From contig URNG01000064.1 in assembly GCA_900549295.1 (NCBI GenBank), positions 1 through 17,724 of the forward strand: a DNA stretch of 17,724 bases, in the 5' to 3' direction. This document shows, piece after piece, positions 7,568 to 14,573 of the stretch. Within the stretch, counting starts at the first letter, position 1; each line of letters starts with the position of its first letter. Position numbers and translations under genes: made by a program. Under the pieces are notes generated by a model that was given only the letters and a program-made list of their open reading frames with translations, did no database searches and was not told the origin of the DNA. This stretch comes from an uncultured Rhodocyclaceae bacterium (GTDB taxonomy: Bacteria > Pseudomonadota > Gammaproteobacteria > Burkholderiales > Rhodocyclaceae).

Positions 7568-9808
7568 TCAGAACTGGTACTTCATGCTGATGGCGGCGTG
7601 CCGTCCGGGCTGGCTGAACGCTTCGATCTGCGCGTAGTTCGGCGACAGCGAACGCACGTCGGCCCACTGGTAATACTTGCGGTCGAAAACGTTGAAGATG
7701 CCGGCGTTGAAACTCAGGTTTCTGCTGTACTGATACCAAGCGGTCAGGTCGAACACCGTGTAACCCGCCGGGTTGTAGTACGCCGTCCGGTCGGGATTGC
7801 GCTTTTTCCGTTCGACGGCCGTCATCGTCAGCTCGCCGCCATACTGGCCGGCCTTGTCGTAGCGCAGACCGAGCACCAGCTTGGACGGGTCGACGGTCAT
7901 GAGCGGTTCCTTGACGCCATCGTCCTCGCTGTCGCCGTGCGTGTAGGCATAGGCGCCGGAAACGCTCCAATCCCTGCTGAAGGCCCATTCGCCGCGCAGT
8001 TCGAGGCCGCGAATCCTGACCTTGCTGAGGTTGACCGACTTGAACACATCCGGGGTCGGCGCCGGGTTTTCCTCGACCAGGACGTTGCTGGCGATGAAAT
8101 CCTTGTACTTGCCGTGGAAAATGGCCGCGCTGTAGCGGAAATCCTGGCTCCGGCCGCGAATGCCAAGCTCGTAGGAGTCGCTGGTTTCAGGCTTCAGGCC
8201 GGGGTTGCCCAAGGCGACATAGGGATTGGCGGAAGTCAGGTTGGTGACGCCGCCGTTGACCTGGGTCGGGCTTGGCGCTTTGAAGCCATGCGAATACTGG
8301 GCGAAGACATTGACCAGCGGCGAGGCTTTCCAGATGACCCCGAGTTTCGGCGAAAGCTCGTCGCCGTCGAGCTTCGTGGGAGGCAGGGCGTTGTTCTTGA
8401 CGTACAGCGCGTCGGCCTTCGGGTCGAGCTTGAAACGGTCGTAGCGCAGCCCCGGAATGATGCTGAAAGGGCCGACGTTGATTTCATCCTGGATGAAAAC
8501 GCCGAGCAGCCGGTAGTCGGTATCCGGGAACGATTTGTTGACGCCGAAAGCCGCGCCGGCGCTGTTGTAGCCGTCCTTGAGCGAGGTGATCTCGGTCTGG
8601 CTGGCGTCGATGCCGTAGATGATCCGGTGCGTGACGTTCTGGCCGAGGTTGCTCTCGAACTGCAGGCTGCCGCCGACGGCCTTTTCTTCATAGGTGGTGT
8701 CGCGCCAGCGCATCGTGCCCCAACTGTTCGTGGTCGCCTTTTGCTCCCTGCCGTATTGGGCGTTTTCCGAATCCTGGCGGTAGATGCTGGCGCTGACGAT
8801 CTGGAAGAAGGGATTGTCGGCATTGCGGTAGTCGTAATCGAGCTTGAACAGCCGGCGGGTGATGTTTTCCTCGAGATCGACGCCGGTCAGGCCGGCCGCT
8901 GCGAAGGGGTCGCCCAGAAAGCTCAAGGCCTTGGTGTCCACCTTGCGGTCGAGATTTTCGGCGCTCAGTTTGAAACGGTGGCCGGTCGCCGGCTTGAACA
9001 CGAGCTTGCCGAGCAGGTACTCGGAGCGGTAATCCTGCGGGTTGGGCGCGGTGCGGGTGATGTTGCGGGCGCGGTTGTTGCCCTTGGTGTCGCTTTCGTG
9101 GCCGTCGCGCAGGCTGGCCAGGATCATGGCCTCGAACTGCTCGCCGGCGTAGGCGTAGGAAGGAACGACGCTCCAGCCTTTGTCGAGCGTGTTGTAGCCG
9201 AGCTTGAGCGAACCCTGGTGCGGCTTGCCGAGCGTCAGCAGATCCTTGGGGTCCTTGGTGACGAAGGAAACCGCGCCGGAAAGGCCGTCGCTGCCGAACT
9301 GGGTGGAAGAGGGACCGCGCAGGATTTCAATCCGCTTGTAGGCTTCCATGTCGACATAGTCGCCCCGGCCGGCGAAGTACGGGCCGCTGTCATAGCTCGA
9401 CGGCAGGCGGACGCCGTCGGTTTGCAGCAGGACGCGGTCGCCTTCCAGGCCGCGAATGTTGATGCCTTCGTTGCCGCCGCGCCCGGTCTGGCGGAAGACG
9501 CCGGAAGCGCGGTTGGGCTGGGCGCGCACGGAAACGCCGGCTTCGTGGCGCAGCGCGTCCTTGATGTCCGTGGGCATGTTTTTCTCGATGTCGTCGTCGG
9601 AAATGCTGGTGATGGTGACGGCAACGTCGTGGCTGTCCTGCTCCGTGCGCGTGGCGGAAACGACGGTTTCAGCGAGCACGCGGCCCCCTGCTGTTTCTGC
9701 GGGGGGGGGGGGCGTTTCGGTGGCATTGACCCTGCCGGTCAGGCTGGTGAAAACCAAGCCGATGATGACGGCCATCTGGTGTTTACGGAAGCTGCTTCTG
9801 TTTCCCAT
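7568..9808 (-). CDS. TonB-dependent hemoglobin/heme-type receptor, intact, with poly-C tract
   Basis: A 746-residue outer-membrane receptor of the hemoglobin/transferrin/heme family. It has a signal peptide (cleavage after about residue 29, VNA|T), a TonB box (ETVVSATRT, 47-55), and plug blocks NIRGLEGDRVLLQTDGVR and GPSSTQFGSDGLSGAVSFVTKDP. The barrel carries the FRAP-like FKAP (509-512) and NPNL-like NPGL (535-538) motifs and ends in KYQF. The axial His that many heme receptors carry between FRAP and NPNL is absent; a His (507) sits just before FKAP. Codons 33-36 are four CCC prolines forming a run of 12 C directly after the signal cleavage site, in frame here. The ATG at 9808 has AGGGA upstream. 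It is the first gene of the heme operon, about 75 nt downstream of a Fur-box-like palindrome. Confidence 0.92.
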   Translation of the reverse strand: MGNRSSFRKHQMAVIIGLVFTSLTGRVNATETPPPPAETAGGRVLAETVVSATRTEQDSHDVAVTITSISDDDIEKNMPTDIKDALRHEAGVSVRAQPNRASGVFRQTGRGGNEGINIRGLEGDRVLLQTDGVRLPSSYDSGPYFAGRGDYVDMEAYKRIEILRGPSSTQFGSDGLSGAVSFVTKDPKDLLTLGKPHQGSLKLGYNTLDKGWSVVPSYAYAGEQFEAMILASLRDGHESDTKGNNRARNITRTAPNPQDYRSEYLLGKLVFKPATGHRFKLSAENLDRKVDTKALSFLGDPFAAAGLTGVDLEENITRRLFKLDYDYRNADNPFFQIVSASIYRQDSENAQYGREQKATTNSWGTMRWRDTTYEEKAVGGSLQFESNLGQNVTHRIIYGIDASQTEITSLKDGYNSAGAAFGVNKSFPDTDYRLLGVFIQDEINVGPFSIIPGLRYDRFKLDPKADALYVKNNALPPTKLDGDELSPKLGVIWKASPLVNVFAQYSHGFKAPSPTQVNGGVTNLTSANPYVALGNPGLKPETSDSYELGIRGRSQDFRYSAAIFHGKYKDFIASNVLVEENPAPTPDVFKSVNLSKVRIRGLELRGEWAFSRDWSVSGAYAYTHGDSEDDGVKEPLMTVDPSKLVLGLRYDKAGQYGGELTMTAVERKKRNPDRTAYYNPAGYTVFDLTAWYQYSRNLSFNAGIFNVFDRKYYQWADVRSLSPNYAQIEAFSQPGRHAAISMKYQF
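9701..9712 (-). repeat. Homopolymer of 12 C (G on + strand) in the receptor's N-terminus
   Basis: Twelve consecutive C on the coding strand encode Pro33-Pro36, between the signal-peptide cleavage site and the TonB box. The reading frame is intact at this length. Loss or gain of one or two C would truncate the receptor shortly after the tract. Tracts of this length and position are the hallmark of slipped-strand phase variation, as in the neisserial heme receptors HmbR and HpuA. A sequencing miscount is also possible. Confidence 0.85.
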
Positions 9809-9880
9809 GAGATTTCCCTGAAGAGTTAAGAATATTCGGCTGGCTGCCTAGGAAAATTCCGTGGGTGGCTTGCGGCAGGG

Positions 9881-9897
9881 ATGATAATCGTTATCAT
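9881..9897. promoter_or_regulatory. Probable Fur box upstream of the heme operon
   Basis: ATGATAATCGTTATCAT is a perfect 7-3-7 inverted repeat that closely resembles the GATAATGATAATCATTATC Fur consensus. It lies in an AT-rich stretch about 75 nt upstream of the receptor ATG at 9808, with further GAT-rich sequence (ttgatcttgatat) just beyond. It predicts iron-repressed transcription of the operon running from 9808 toward 1. I could not assign exact -35 and -10 boxes. Confidence 0.75.
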
Positions 9898-9944
9898 TGT
9901 TGATCTTGATATAAAAAGACATGCTGACGCTCTGTATCCGGTTT

Positions 9945-9962
9945 TGTCGCAAAAAAGCGACA
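9945..9962. repeat. Inverted repeat TGTCGC-A6-GCGACA in the promoter region
   Basis: A perfect 6-6-6 inverted repeat lies 48 nt upstream of the Fur-like site relative to the heme operon. It could be an operator or a minor hairpin at the upstream edge of the promoter. There is no T-tract, so it is not a terminator. Confidence 0.35.
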
Positions 9963-9990
9963 TCAAGGCGCGTAGGGGAGTCGTAATGTG

Positions 9991-10041
9991 AAAAACACTG
10001 TGCTCTGAATGGGGTGGTTGCACTCAGAGCGCAGTATTTTT
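9991..10041. terminator. Probable bidirectional Rho-independent terminator
   Basis: Arms CTGTGCTCTGA (9998-10008) and TCAGAGCGCAG (10024-10034) pair over 11 positions with one G-T wobble. The hairpin is followed by TATTTTT on the plus strand and by TGTTTTT on the minus strand. It lies between the broken receptor gene and the promoter of the heme operon, and would insulate that promoter from upstream read-through. Confidence 0.6.
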
Positions 10042-10085
10042 GCGGTGGCTTTTGGCTTGCTCTCAGCTTTGGTTTCCTGGAAATG

Positions 10086-10118
10086 AAAAAGGCAGGCACC
10101 TCGTGTGGGGTGCCTGCC
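10086..10118 (-). terminator. Rho-independent terminator of the broken TonB receptor gene
   Basis: A perfect 10-bp GC-rich stem (GGCAGGCACC / GGTGCCTGCC, 8-nt loop) is followed on the minus strand by TTTTT. It begins 9 nt after the stop codon at 10127 and has canonical form. Confidence 0.85.
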
Positions 10119-10126
10119 GGTGAAGG

Positions 10127-12592
10127 TCAGAAATCGGCCTGGAACGTGACCCGGAAATTGCGGCCCGGTTGCGAGTAGTAGTCGACGCCGGCGGTAGTGC
10201 TCGATACGCCCATGTGGCGGATGTCGCTCCATACCCAGTATTTTTTGTCGAACAGGTTGTTGACCGACACCGTCACGCGTGTGTCGCGTGTCGGTTTGAT
10301 CCATGCGGACAGGTCGGTAACGCCATAACCGGGCGTGCGGTAGTACTTGATGGAACCGGTGTCGTCGACCCTTGATTTAGTCTTGGCGGCGCGCAGACGG
10401 GTTTCGGCACCCCAGGTGCCGGTGGCGTAGCCGACACCGAAGCTGGCGCGCAGCGGGTCGACGCTGTTCAGCGCTTCCTTGGTCTTTTCGTCGGTGCCGT
10501 GCGCGTAGGCGACTGCGCCATCGACCTGCCAGCCCGGCGCGAAATCCCAGCTGCCGCGTACTTCCATGCCGTAGATGCGCACCTTGCTCAGGTTGCGGGT
10601 TTGCGTGGTGCCCTGAGCGAGACCGGGGATGCAATCGGGATCGGCCGGGCAGTTGAGATCGACGGCGGAGATGAAGTTCTTGTAGCGATTGTCGAACATG
10701 GCCACTTGGCCGCGCATCTTCTCGCTTCTGGCGCGCAGGCCGAGTTCGAGGCCGATGCTGGTTTCCGGCTTCAGATCGGGGTTGGGCACGACGCCGTAAC
10801 CGATGTTGATGTTACGCAGCGATTGATTGACCTCGCTGTAGTTCGGCGCGCGGAAGCCGCTGGCGATCTGGCCGTAGGTGGATACGGCCGGCGTGAATTT
10901 CCACTGCCAGCCGAGCTTGGGCGAGACGCGGTCGTAGGTCTGCGCCGATGCCGTCCGCCCGTTGGCGATGAGCGACTTGGCGGCCAGCGGGTCGACATCC
11001 GGCTTGAGCCGCGACCAGTCGTAGCGGATGCCGGGAGTCAGCGTCAGGCGGTCGCTGAGGAGGTTGATTTCATCCTGCAGGAAGATGCCGAAGGTTTCCG
11101 TCTTGCCGTTCGGGAAGTAGCGCAGCGGATAGGTTTCGCCGTTGAGGTTCTTGGTGACGGTGCCGGCGGGGGGGGGGGGCCATCGTATTGACGCCGACCG
11201 GCGGCGGGAATATGCCGAAAGCGCCCCCCGGAATGCCGACGAGGTTGTTGGTGAGGGTGATCGTCGTGTCGCTCTTCGTTTCCACTTCCTGACGCATCAG
11301 GTCGGCGCCATAGGTGAGCAGGTGCGAAGCGCCGCCGAGCGTGAAGGCCGACTCGAATTGCAGGCTGAACGCGGTCTGCGTCTGCTCCATTTCGAACAAC
11401 TGATCCACGTCGCAGTTGGCGTTGGCCCAGCCGCGCGGGTCGAACGGCATCACGGCCGGCATGTATGCCGGGCTGAACTGGCCGGTGCCGCGCGCCGAAC
11501 AGCCGGTGCCGTTGAAGTAGTAGAGCGTTTTTTCGCGCTTCTGGTAGTTCTTGTTTTCGGTTTTTGTGCTCTGGTGCGACAGGCGGGCCGTCATCCGGTC
11601 GTAAAAGGCGTCGGCCGGCTTGTGTTCCCATTCGAGGCTGCCGCGCAGGCGCGAGGTTTCATCGTCGCCTTTCTGCGATCTGACCCGGTTGTAATCTGCT
11701 TGCGACAGGCGCAGGTTATCCGATTCCGTTTCCTGCAAACGGCCATCGAGGGTGGCCGTCAGGCGGTGGCCGGTGGCGGGTTTGAGGATCAGCTTGGCGA
11801 TACCGCCACGGTCGTCGATGTCGAGTTCGTTCGGTTTGGTGCGATTTCCGGTGATGCGATTGCCAGGGAGGGGCGGAGCGGTAGTACTGGCAGTATGAGT
11901 GCCATTGCTGTTGCCCTTGTTTTTGAATTCATTGCTGCGGTTTTGCGAATAGCCGATCAACAGTTCCCAGGCTTCGCCCCGCGCCGCGCCGATCACCGTG
12001 CCGGTGAAGCCGTCGTTGGCACCCGTCCAGCTTCCCTTGAGGCGTACGCCGGTGCGGGCGTCGCCACGCAGGATGTCGGCGGGGTTCAGCGTCAGGTAGC
12101 CGACGACGCCGCCGAGCGCAACCGAGCCCGACAAAACATGGATCCGTAGAGGCTGGATGCCGGGCCGCGCACGATTTCGACCTGGCGCAGGAAATCCGGC
12201 ATCACGCCGAGCGGGTTGTTGACCTGGAAGTTGGTCGGGCCGTAGGTGTAGGGGTCGGACATGCGCACGCCATCGACGGTCTGCACGATCCGGTTGTCCT
12301 CGATACCGCGAATGTTCACCGAGGCCGCGCCGTGGCGGCGCATGTCGCGGTTCATGACGATGTCTGGGTCGTCGCGGAACAGATCGGCTTCGTCGGCGAT
12401 CGGACGGCGATCCATGTTTTCGCGGGTGACGGCGGTGACGGTAACAGGCAATTCGTCAATCGACGCTTCGTTGCGCGTGGCGGTGACGACGGTTTCTCCG
12501 AGCGTGCTTTCAGCAAAAGCCTGGTGCGGTGGGAAGGCGGCTAGCAGTGCCAAGGGGACGGCACGCAGGCCGAACCGGATCGAGGGGTGCAT
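10127..12592 (-). pseudogene. TonB-dependent heme-type receptor interrupted by two frameshifts (possibly phase-OFF)
   Basis: Read with two corrections, this encodes a receptor of about 820 residues. It has a signal peptide (cleavage after AFA, residue 27), a TonB box (ETVVTATRN, 33-41), a plug with NIRGIEDNRIVQTVDGVR and VRGPASSLYGS, FRAP (FRAPNYSEV), an NPNL-like NPDL, and a terminal F (TFQADF). First break: near 12139 one base appears missing after GGATCC; adding it gives LYGSDVLSG...ALGGVV, as in related receptors. Without it translation stops at 12092. Second break: the run of 12 C at 11168-11179, where 11 C restores the frame into KNLNGETYPLRY. No His lies between FRAP and NPDL. The ATG at 12592 has GGAGAA upstream, a Fur-like site at 12665-12687 and a strong terminator follow. 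It may be a pseudogene, a phase-OFF gene, or an assembly error. Confidence 0.85.
11168..11179 (-). repeat. Homopolymer of 12 C (G on + strand) that shifts the receptor frame
   Basis: The coding strand reads ATG G, 12 C, then GCCGGCACC. With 12 C the frame leaves the receptor (PPPRRHRH). With 11 C it reads APPPAGTVTKNLNG and continues through the rest of the barrel. The tract lies at about codon 471, in a Pro-rich loop. It is the same length as the tract in the neighbouring receptor. Confidence 0.85.
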
Positions 12593-12632
12593 TGAATTGT
12601 TCTCCAGTCAGATTGAGCGAATTGAACGCTGA

Positions 12633-12664
12633 TGGCTGGCTGGCATGAACGGGCTGGCTGGCTG
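12633..12664. repeat. Short GGCT/GCTG repeat blocks in the receptor leader
   Basis: Two near-identical blocks of about three tetranucleotide copies (tggctggctggc and ggctggctggctg) flank catgaacg in the presumed 5' leader of the broken receptor gene. Copy number is low; this is only a candidate for slippage or leader structure. Confidence 0.4.
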
Positions 12665-12687
12665 AATGCGAATCCTTATTATTATTT
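12665..12687. promoter_or_regulatory. Probable Fur box upstream of the broken receptor gene
   Basis: The plus strand reads AATGCGAATCCTTATTATTATTT. This AT-rich island in GC-rich surroundings resembles the imperfect Fur boxes of the AATGCGAATnnTTATCATT type. It lies about 73 nt upstream of the receptor ATG at 12592, almost the same distance as the palindrome before the intact receptor. On the minus strand it contains TAATAAT, which could be a -10 element. Confidence 0.55.
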
Positions 12688-12799
12688 CACTGGGTGTCGG
12701 TTGGGTGAAGCCGTTTTACGGCGCGGGAGGCAAAAAATCCTGTTTCTGTGGTTTTTTTGTCAAAACCCGGCGTCACGCAAGAAGTGGGTTGCCGAGACG

Positions 12800-13068
12800 G
12801 TTTCCCTGGGCGGAGCGGCATCCGGCGAGCGATTCCGCCTGGCCCGCCTGCGCCGGGAACTTTTCGCCGAAACTTTTGCGGAACGCGCCTCCAACTCAAG
12901 AATGACGCTGCATCGGGCTGAAAAAGGCTCCCCTGCGGTTGCCATGGGCACTTATTTGCGCATTCTCGCTGTATTACGCCTGCAAAATGACATTGGTTTT
13001 TATCCCGGGGCGACAAATTGGGGCGCGGGTTGCAGGAACTGGAACTAAGGAAAAAGAAGGGGGCAAAC
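12800..13068 (+). pseudogene. hipB: HipB-like Xre-family antitoxin, decayed
   Basis: The frame beginning near 12800 reads ASGERFRLARLRRELFAETFAERASNSRMTLHRAEKGSPAVAMGTY in pieces typical of HipB-like Xre antitoxins: a helix-turn-helix followed by the AEKGSPAV-GTYLRILAVL segment. No convincing start codon precedes it, so the N-terminus is probably lost. A frameshift near 12995-13010 moves the C-terminus into another frame, where RGDKLGRGLQELELRKKK, the usual HipB end, is recognisable; the original frame stops at 13048. It sits directly before the hipA remnant in the normal hipB-hipA order and is divergent from the broken receptor gene, next to that gene's promoter. Confidence 0.7.
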
Positions 13069-13440
13069 ATGAACAGGGACAAGCTGGAAGTCTGGCTTGC
13101 TGCTGATTTCATGCCTGAAAAACCTTGGTTGGAACGCTGGCCCACGACCGAGAGGGCGTCAGGTTCATCTACGCTCCGTCCTGGCTGGATTCGCCGCATA
13201 GGTTCGATATTGACGATCGACAAAGCAGACCACGTGCTCAATCTGGACGCTGACGATAACCGGCCAAGTCTGGATACGGTGCTGGAAACTGCGGCGTTTT
13301 ACGATTTGAGCAAAGCGGAGGCAAACCGGATCGTCAATGAAGTGCTCGGGGTCGTACGAACCTGGAAAACGGTGGCGCGGCAGAAATTCAAACTGGCGGC
13401 GGCTGATATGGCGTTGCTGGAATCCGCTTTCGTCATTTGA
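13069..13440 (+). pseudogene. hipA: HipA-type toxin kinase remnant (frameshift plus internal deletion)
   Basis: The ATG at 13069 opens KLEVWLAADFMPE, a HipA N-terminus. A frameshift near 13125 moves the next part into another frame (LVGTLAHDREGVRFIYAPSW, then LDSPHRFDIDD). At about 13220 the sequence jumps to the extreme HipA C-terminus, back in the first frame (DKADHVLNLDADDNRPSLDT, VLETAAFYDLSKAEANRIV, VRTWKTVARQ, ALLESAF). About 120 codons remain of a family that is usually near 430. The whole kinase core, including the autophosphorylated Ser loop and the catalytic Asp, is missing. HipA phosphorylates glutamyl-tRNA synthetase in E. coli; this copy cannot. The uninterrupted 123-codon frame can easily be mistaken for a hypothetical gene. 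Confidence 0.8.
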
Positions 13441-13491
13441 ATTCAACAATCCGCAGGGCCGCGCTCCGGCAATCAGCGGGCAGCGGGATGT

Positions 13492-13821
13492 TCAGTGCAC
13501 GCTGGCCTTGGAGAACACGTTGAGCACGATCACACCCGCTGCAATCAGGGCGATGCCCGCGAGACCGGCGGCGTCGAGTTTCTGGTCGAATGCCAGCCAG
13601 CCCACTGCGGTGATGAGGACGATGCCCAGCCCCGACCAGATGGCGTAGGCGACGCCCACGGGGATGGCGCGCAGCGTCAGCGACAGGAAGAAGAAGGCCA
13701 CGCCGTAGCCGACGACCACGGCCAGCGAGGGCCATAGCTTGGTAAAGCCCTCGCTCATTTTCAGAAACGACGTGCCGGCCACTTCCGCCACGATGGCGAG
13801 GATCAGGTAAAGCCAGTTCAT
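13492..13821 (-). CDS. EmrE/SugE-type small multidrug resistance transporter
   Basis: A 109-residue four-helix membrane protein of the SMR family. The essential membrane Glu is present in helix 1 (Glu13, context LAIVAEVAGTSFLKMSEGFT), followed by the conserved AYAIWSGLG in helix 3. It resembles the QacE/EmrE proton-coupled exporters of quaternary ammonium and other cationic compounds more than the guanidinium-exporting SugE group, though that split is uncertain from sequence alone. The ATG at 13821 has an excellent Shine-Dalgarno (AGGAGGG), which settles the start; the longer open frame upstream is a shadow of the next gene. It follows the 156-residue secreted protein by 59 nt, possibly cotranscribed, and converges with the hipA remnant. 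Confidence 0.9.
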   Translation of the reverse strand: MNWLYLILAIVAEVAGTSFLKMSEGFTKLWPSLAVVVGYGVAFFFLSLTLRAIPVGVAYAIWSGLGIVLITAVGWLAFDQKLDAAGLAGIALIAAGVIVLNVFSKASVH

Positions 13822-13880
13822 GCGTGCCCTCCTGGCAGATGGAATGCAGGCGAACGGGTGCCGGCGGTAGGCGTCCGCGG

Positions 13881-14351
13881 TTACTGGAACGCTGCCTTGA
13901 GCGCCGCCGCGTCGCAGGCGAAAGCCGGTTCGCCGAGTTTGCCGGCGGCGACCGGGAGCAGGGTCACGCATTTTTCCCGTAGCGGGAACATCGTCAGTTC
14001 GCCCGCCTCGCGGCCGAGGATGATCGGGTAGCGCTTGTCGCGCAGTTTCGGCAGGGCGATCAGGCGGGTGACGAGGCCCGGCATCTTGTGGATGTCGGCC
14101 AGATAGACGCGCTGCGTGCGCGCCAGCCAGTCGGCGGGTTGCGCGTCGAGCCAGTCGGCGGCCAGATCGGAGGCGGCCTTGTCGCCGGCGAAGACGATCT
14201 GCTTCAGGTCGGCCGGCAGGCGCGCCGGTTTGTCGTGCTGATCCTTCAGCGCCAGCGCGGGGACGGGATCGCCGGGGCGCAGCGTGGCGACCTGGGCCAG
14301 CGCGGACAGTGAACACAGGGCCAAGCATAGCGGCAACAGGATTTTTTTCAT
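13881..14351 (-). CDS. Secreted thioredoxin-fold-like protein (YtfJ-like), no redox Cys pair
   Basis: A 156-residue protein with a clear signal peptide (MKKILLPLCLALCSLSALAQ). The mature part begins LRPGDPVPALALKDQHDKP, the opening of redoxin and YtfJ-type thioredoxin folds. It continues with KQIVFAGDKAASDLAADWL, a VYLADIHKMP block and a KRYPIILGREAG strand. No CxxC active site is present; two single Cys occur near the C-terminus. It is therefore not a standard thiol oxidoreductase, and its function is unknown. I chose the Met at 14351 over the in-frame Met at 14426 because it gives a normal signal peptide. The Shine-Dalgarno is weak. Other small periplasmic proteins of this kind are often misnamed as FAD/FMN dehydrogenases. 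Confidence 0.75.
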   Translation of the reverse strand: MKKILLPLCLALCSLSALAQVATLRPGDPVPALALKDQHDKPARLPADLKQIVFAGDKAASDLAADWLDAQPADWLARTQRVYLADIHKMPGLVTRLIALPKLRDKRYPIILGREAGELTMFPLREKCVTLLPVAAGKLGEPAFACDAAALKAAFQ

Positions 14352-14413
14352 GGGGAATACTCGCTGGAAACAAGAAAGTAAAAGGGAAAGCGCCGGAAAG
14401 CTCGAAAGGCCGG

Positions 14414-14448
14414 AAAAATACCCCATTGCCGCGCGGGCAGCGATGGGG
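14414..14448 (-). terminator. Probable Rho-independent terminator after the alcohol dehydrogenase gene
   Basis: The stem CCCCAT/ATGGGG is extended by TGCC/GGCA with a small asymmetric bulge around a GC-rich loop. On the minus strand the hairpin is followed by TATTTTT. It lies about 125 nt past the dehydrogenase stop and upstream of the secreted protein gene at 14351. Confidence 0.6.
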
Positions 14449-14531
14449 GAAATGTAACCGTCCGCTGATCCATGCAGGCTTGGGTCCGTAACCCAGGCAG
14501 GCAGGAATGCCGGCAGCAGCGCAGATTTTCT

Positions 14532-14552
14532 GGCCGGATCATGGACCCGGCC
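14532..14552. repeat. Inverted repeat downstream of the alcohol dehydrogenase gene
   Basis: GGCCGGATC-atg-GACCCGGCC pairs over nine positions with one mismatch. It lies 22 nt past the dehydrogenase stop but lacks a T-tract on either side, so it is a stable hairpin or a small dispersed repeat rather than an intrinsic terminator. Confidence 0.4.
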
Positions 14553-14573
14553 CTACGTATTAGCGCAACAACC

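Noticed and set aside
7598..9829. A 743-codon plus-strand open frame opposite the first heme receptor
   Set aside because: Antisense shadow; the minus strand encodes a full TonB receptor with signal peptide, plug and barrel motifs.
13018..13440. An intact 140-residue hypothetical gene
   Set aside because: The frame joins the HipB C-terminus, the HipA N-terminus and the HipA C-terminus; an adjacent frame carries the missing HipA segment, so it is a remnant.
14480..14500. Small inverted repeat TGGGT-ccgta-ACCCA
   Set aside because: A five-base stem in GC-rich DNA is expected by chance and has no T-tract.
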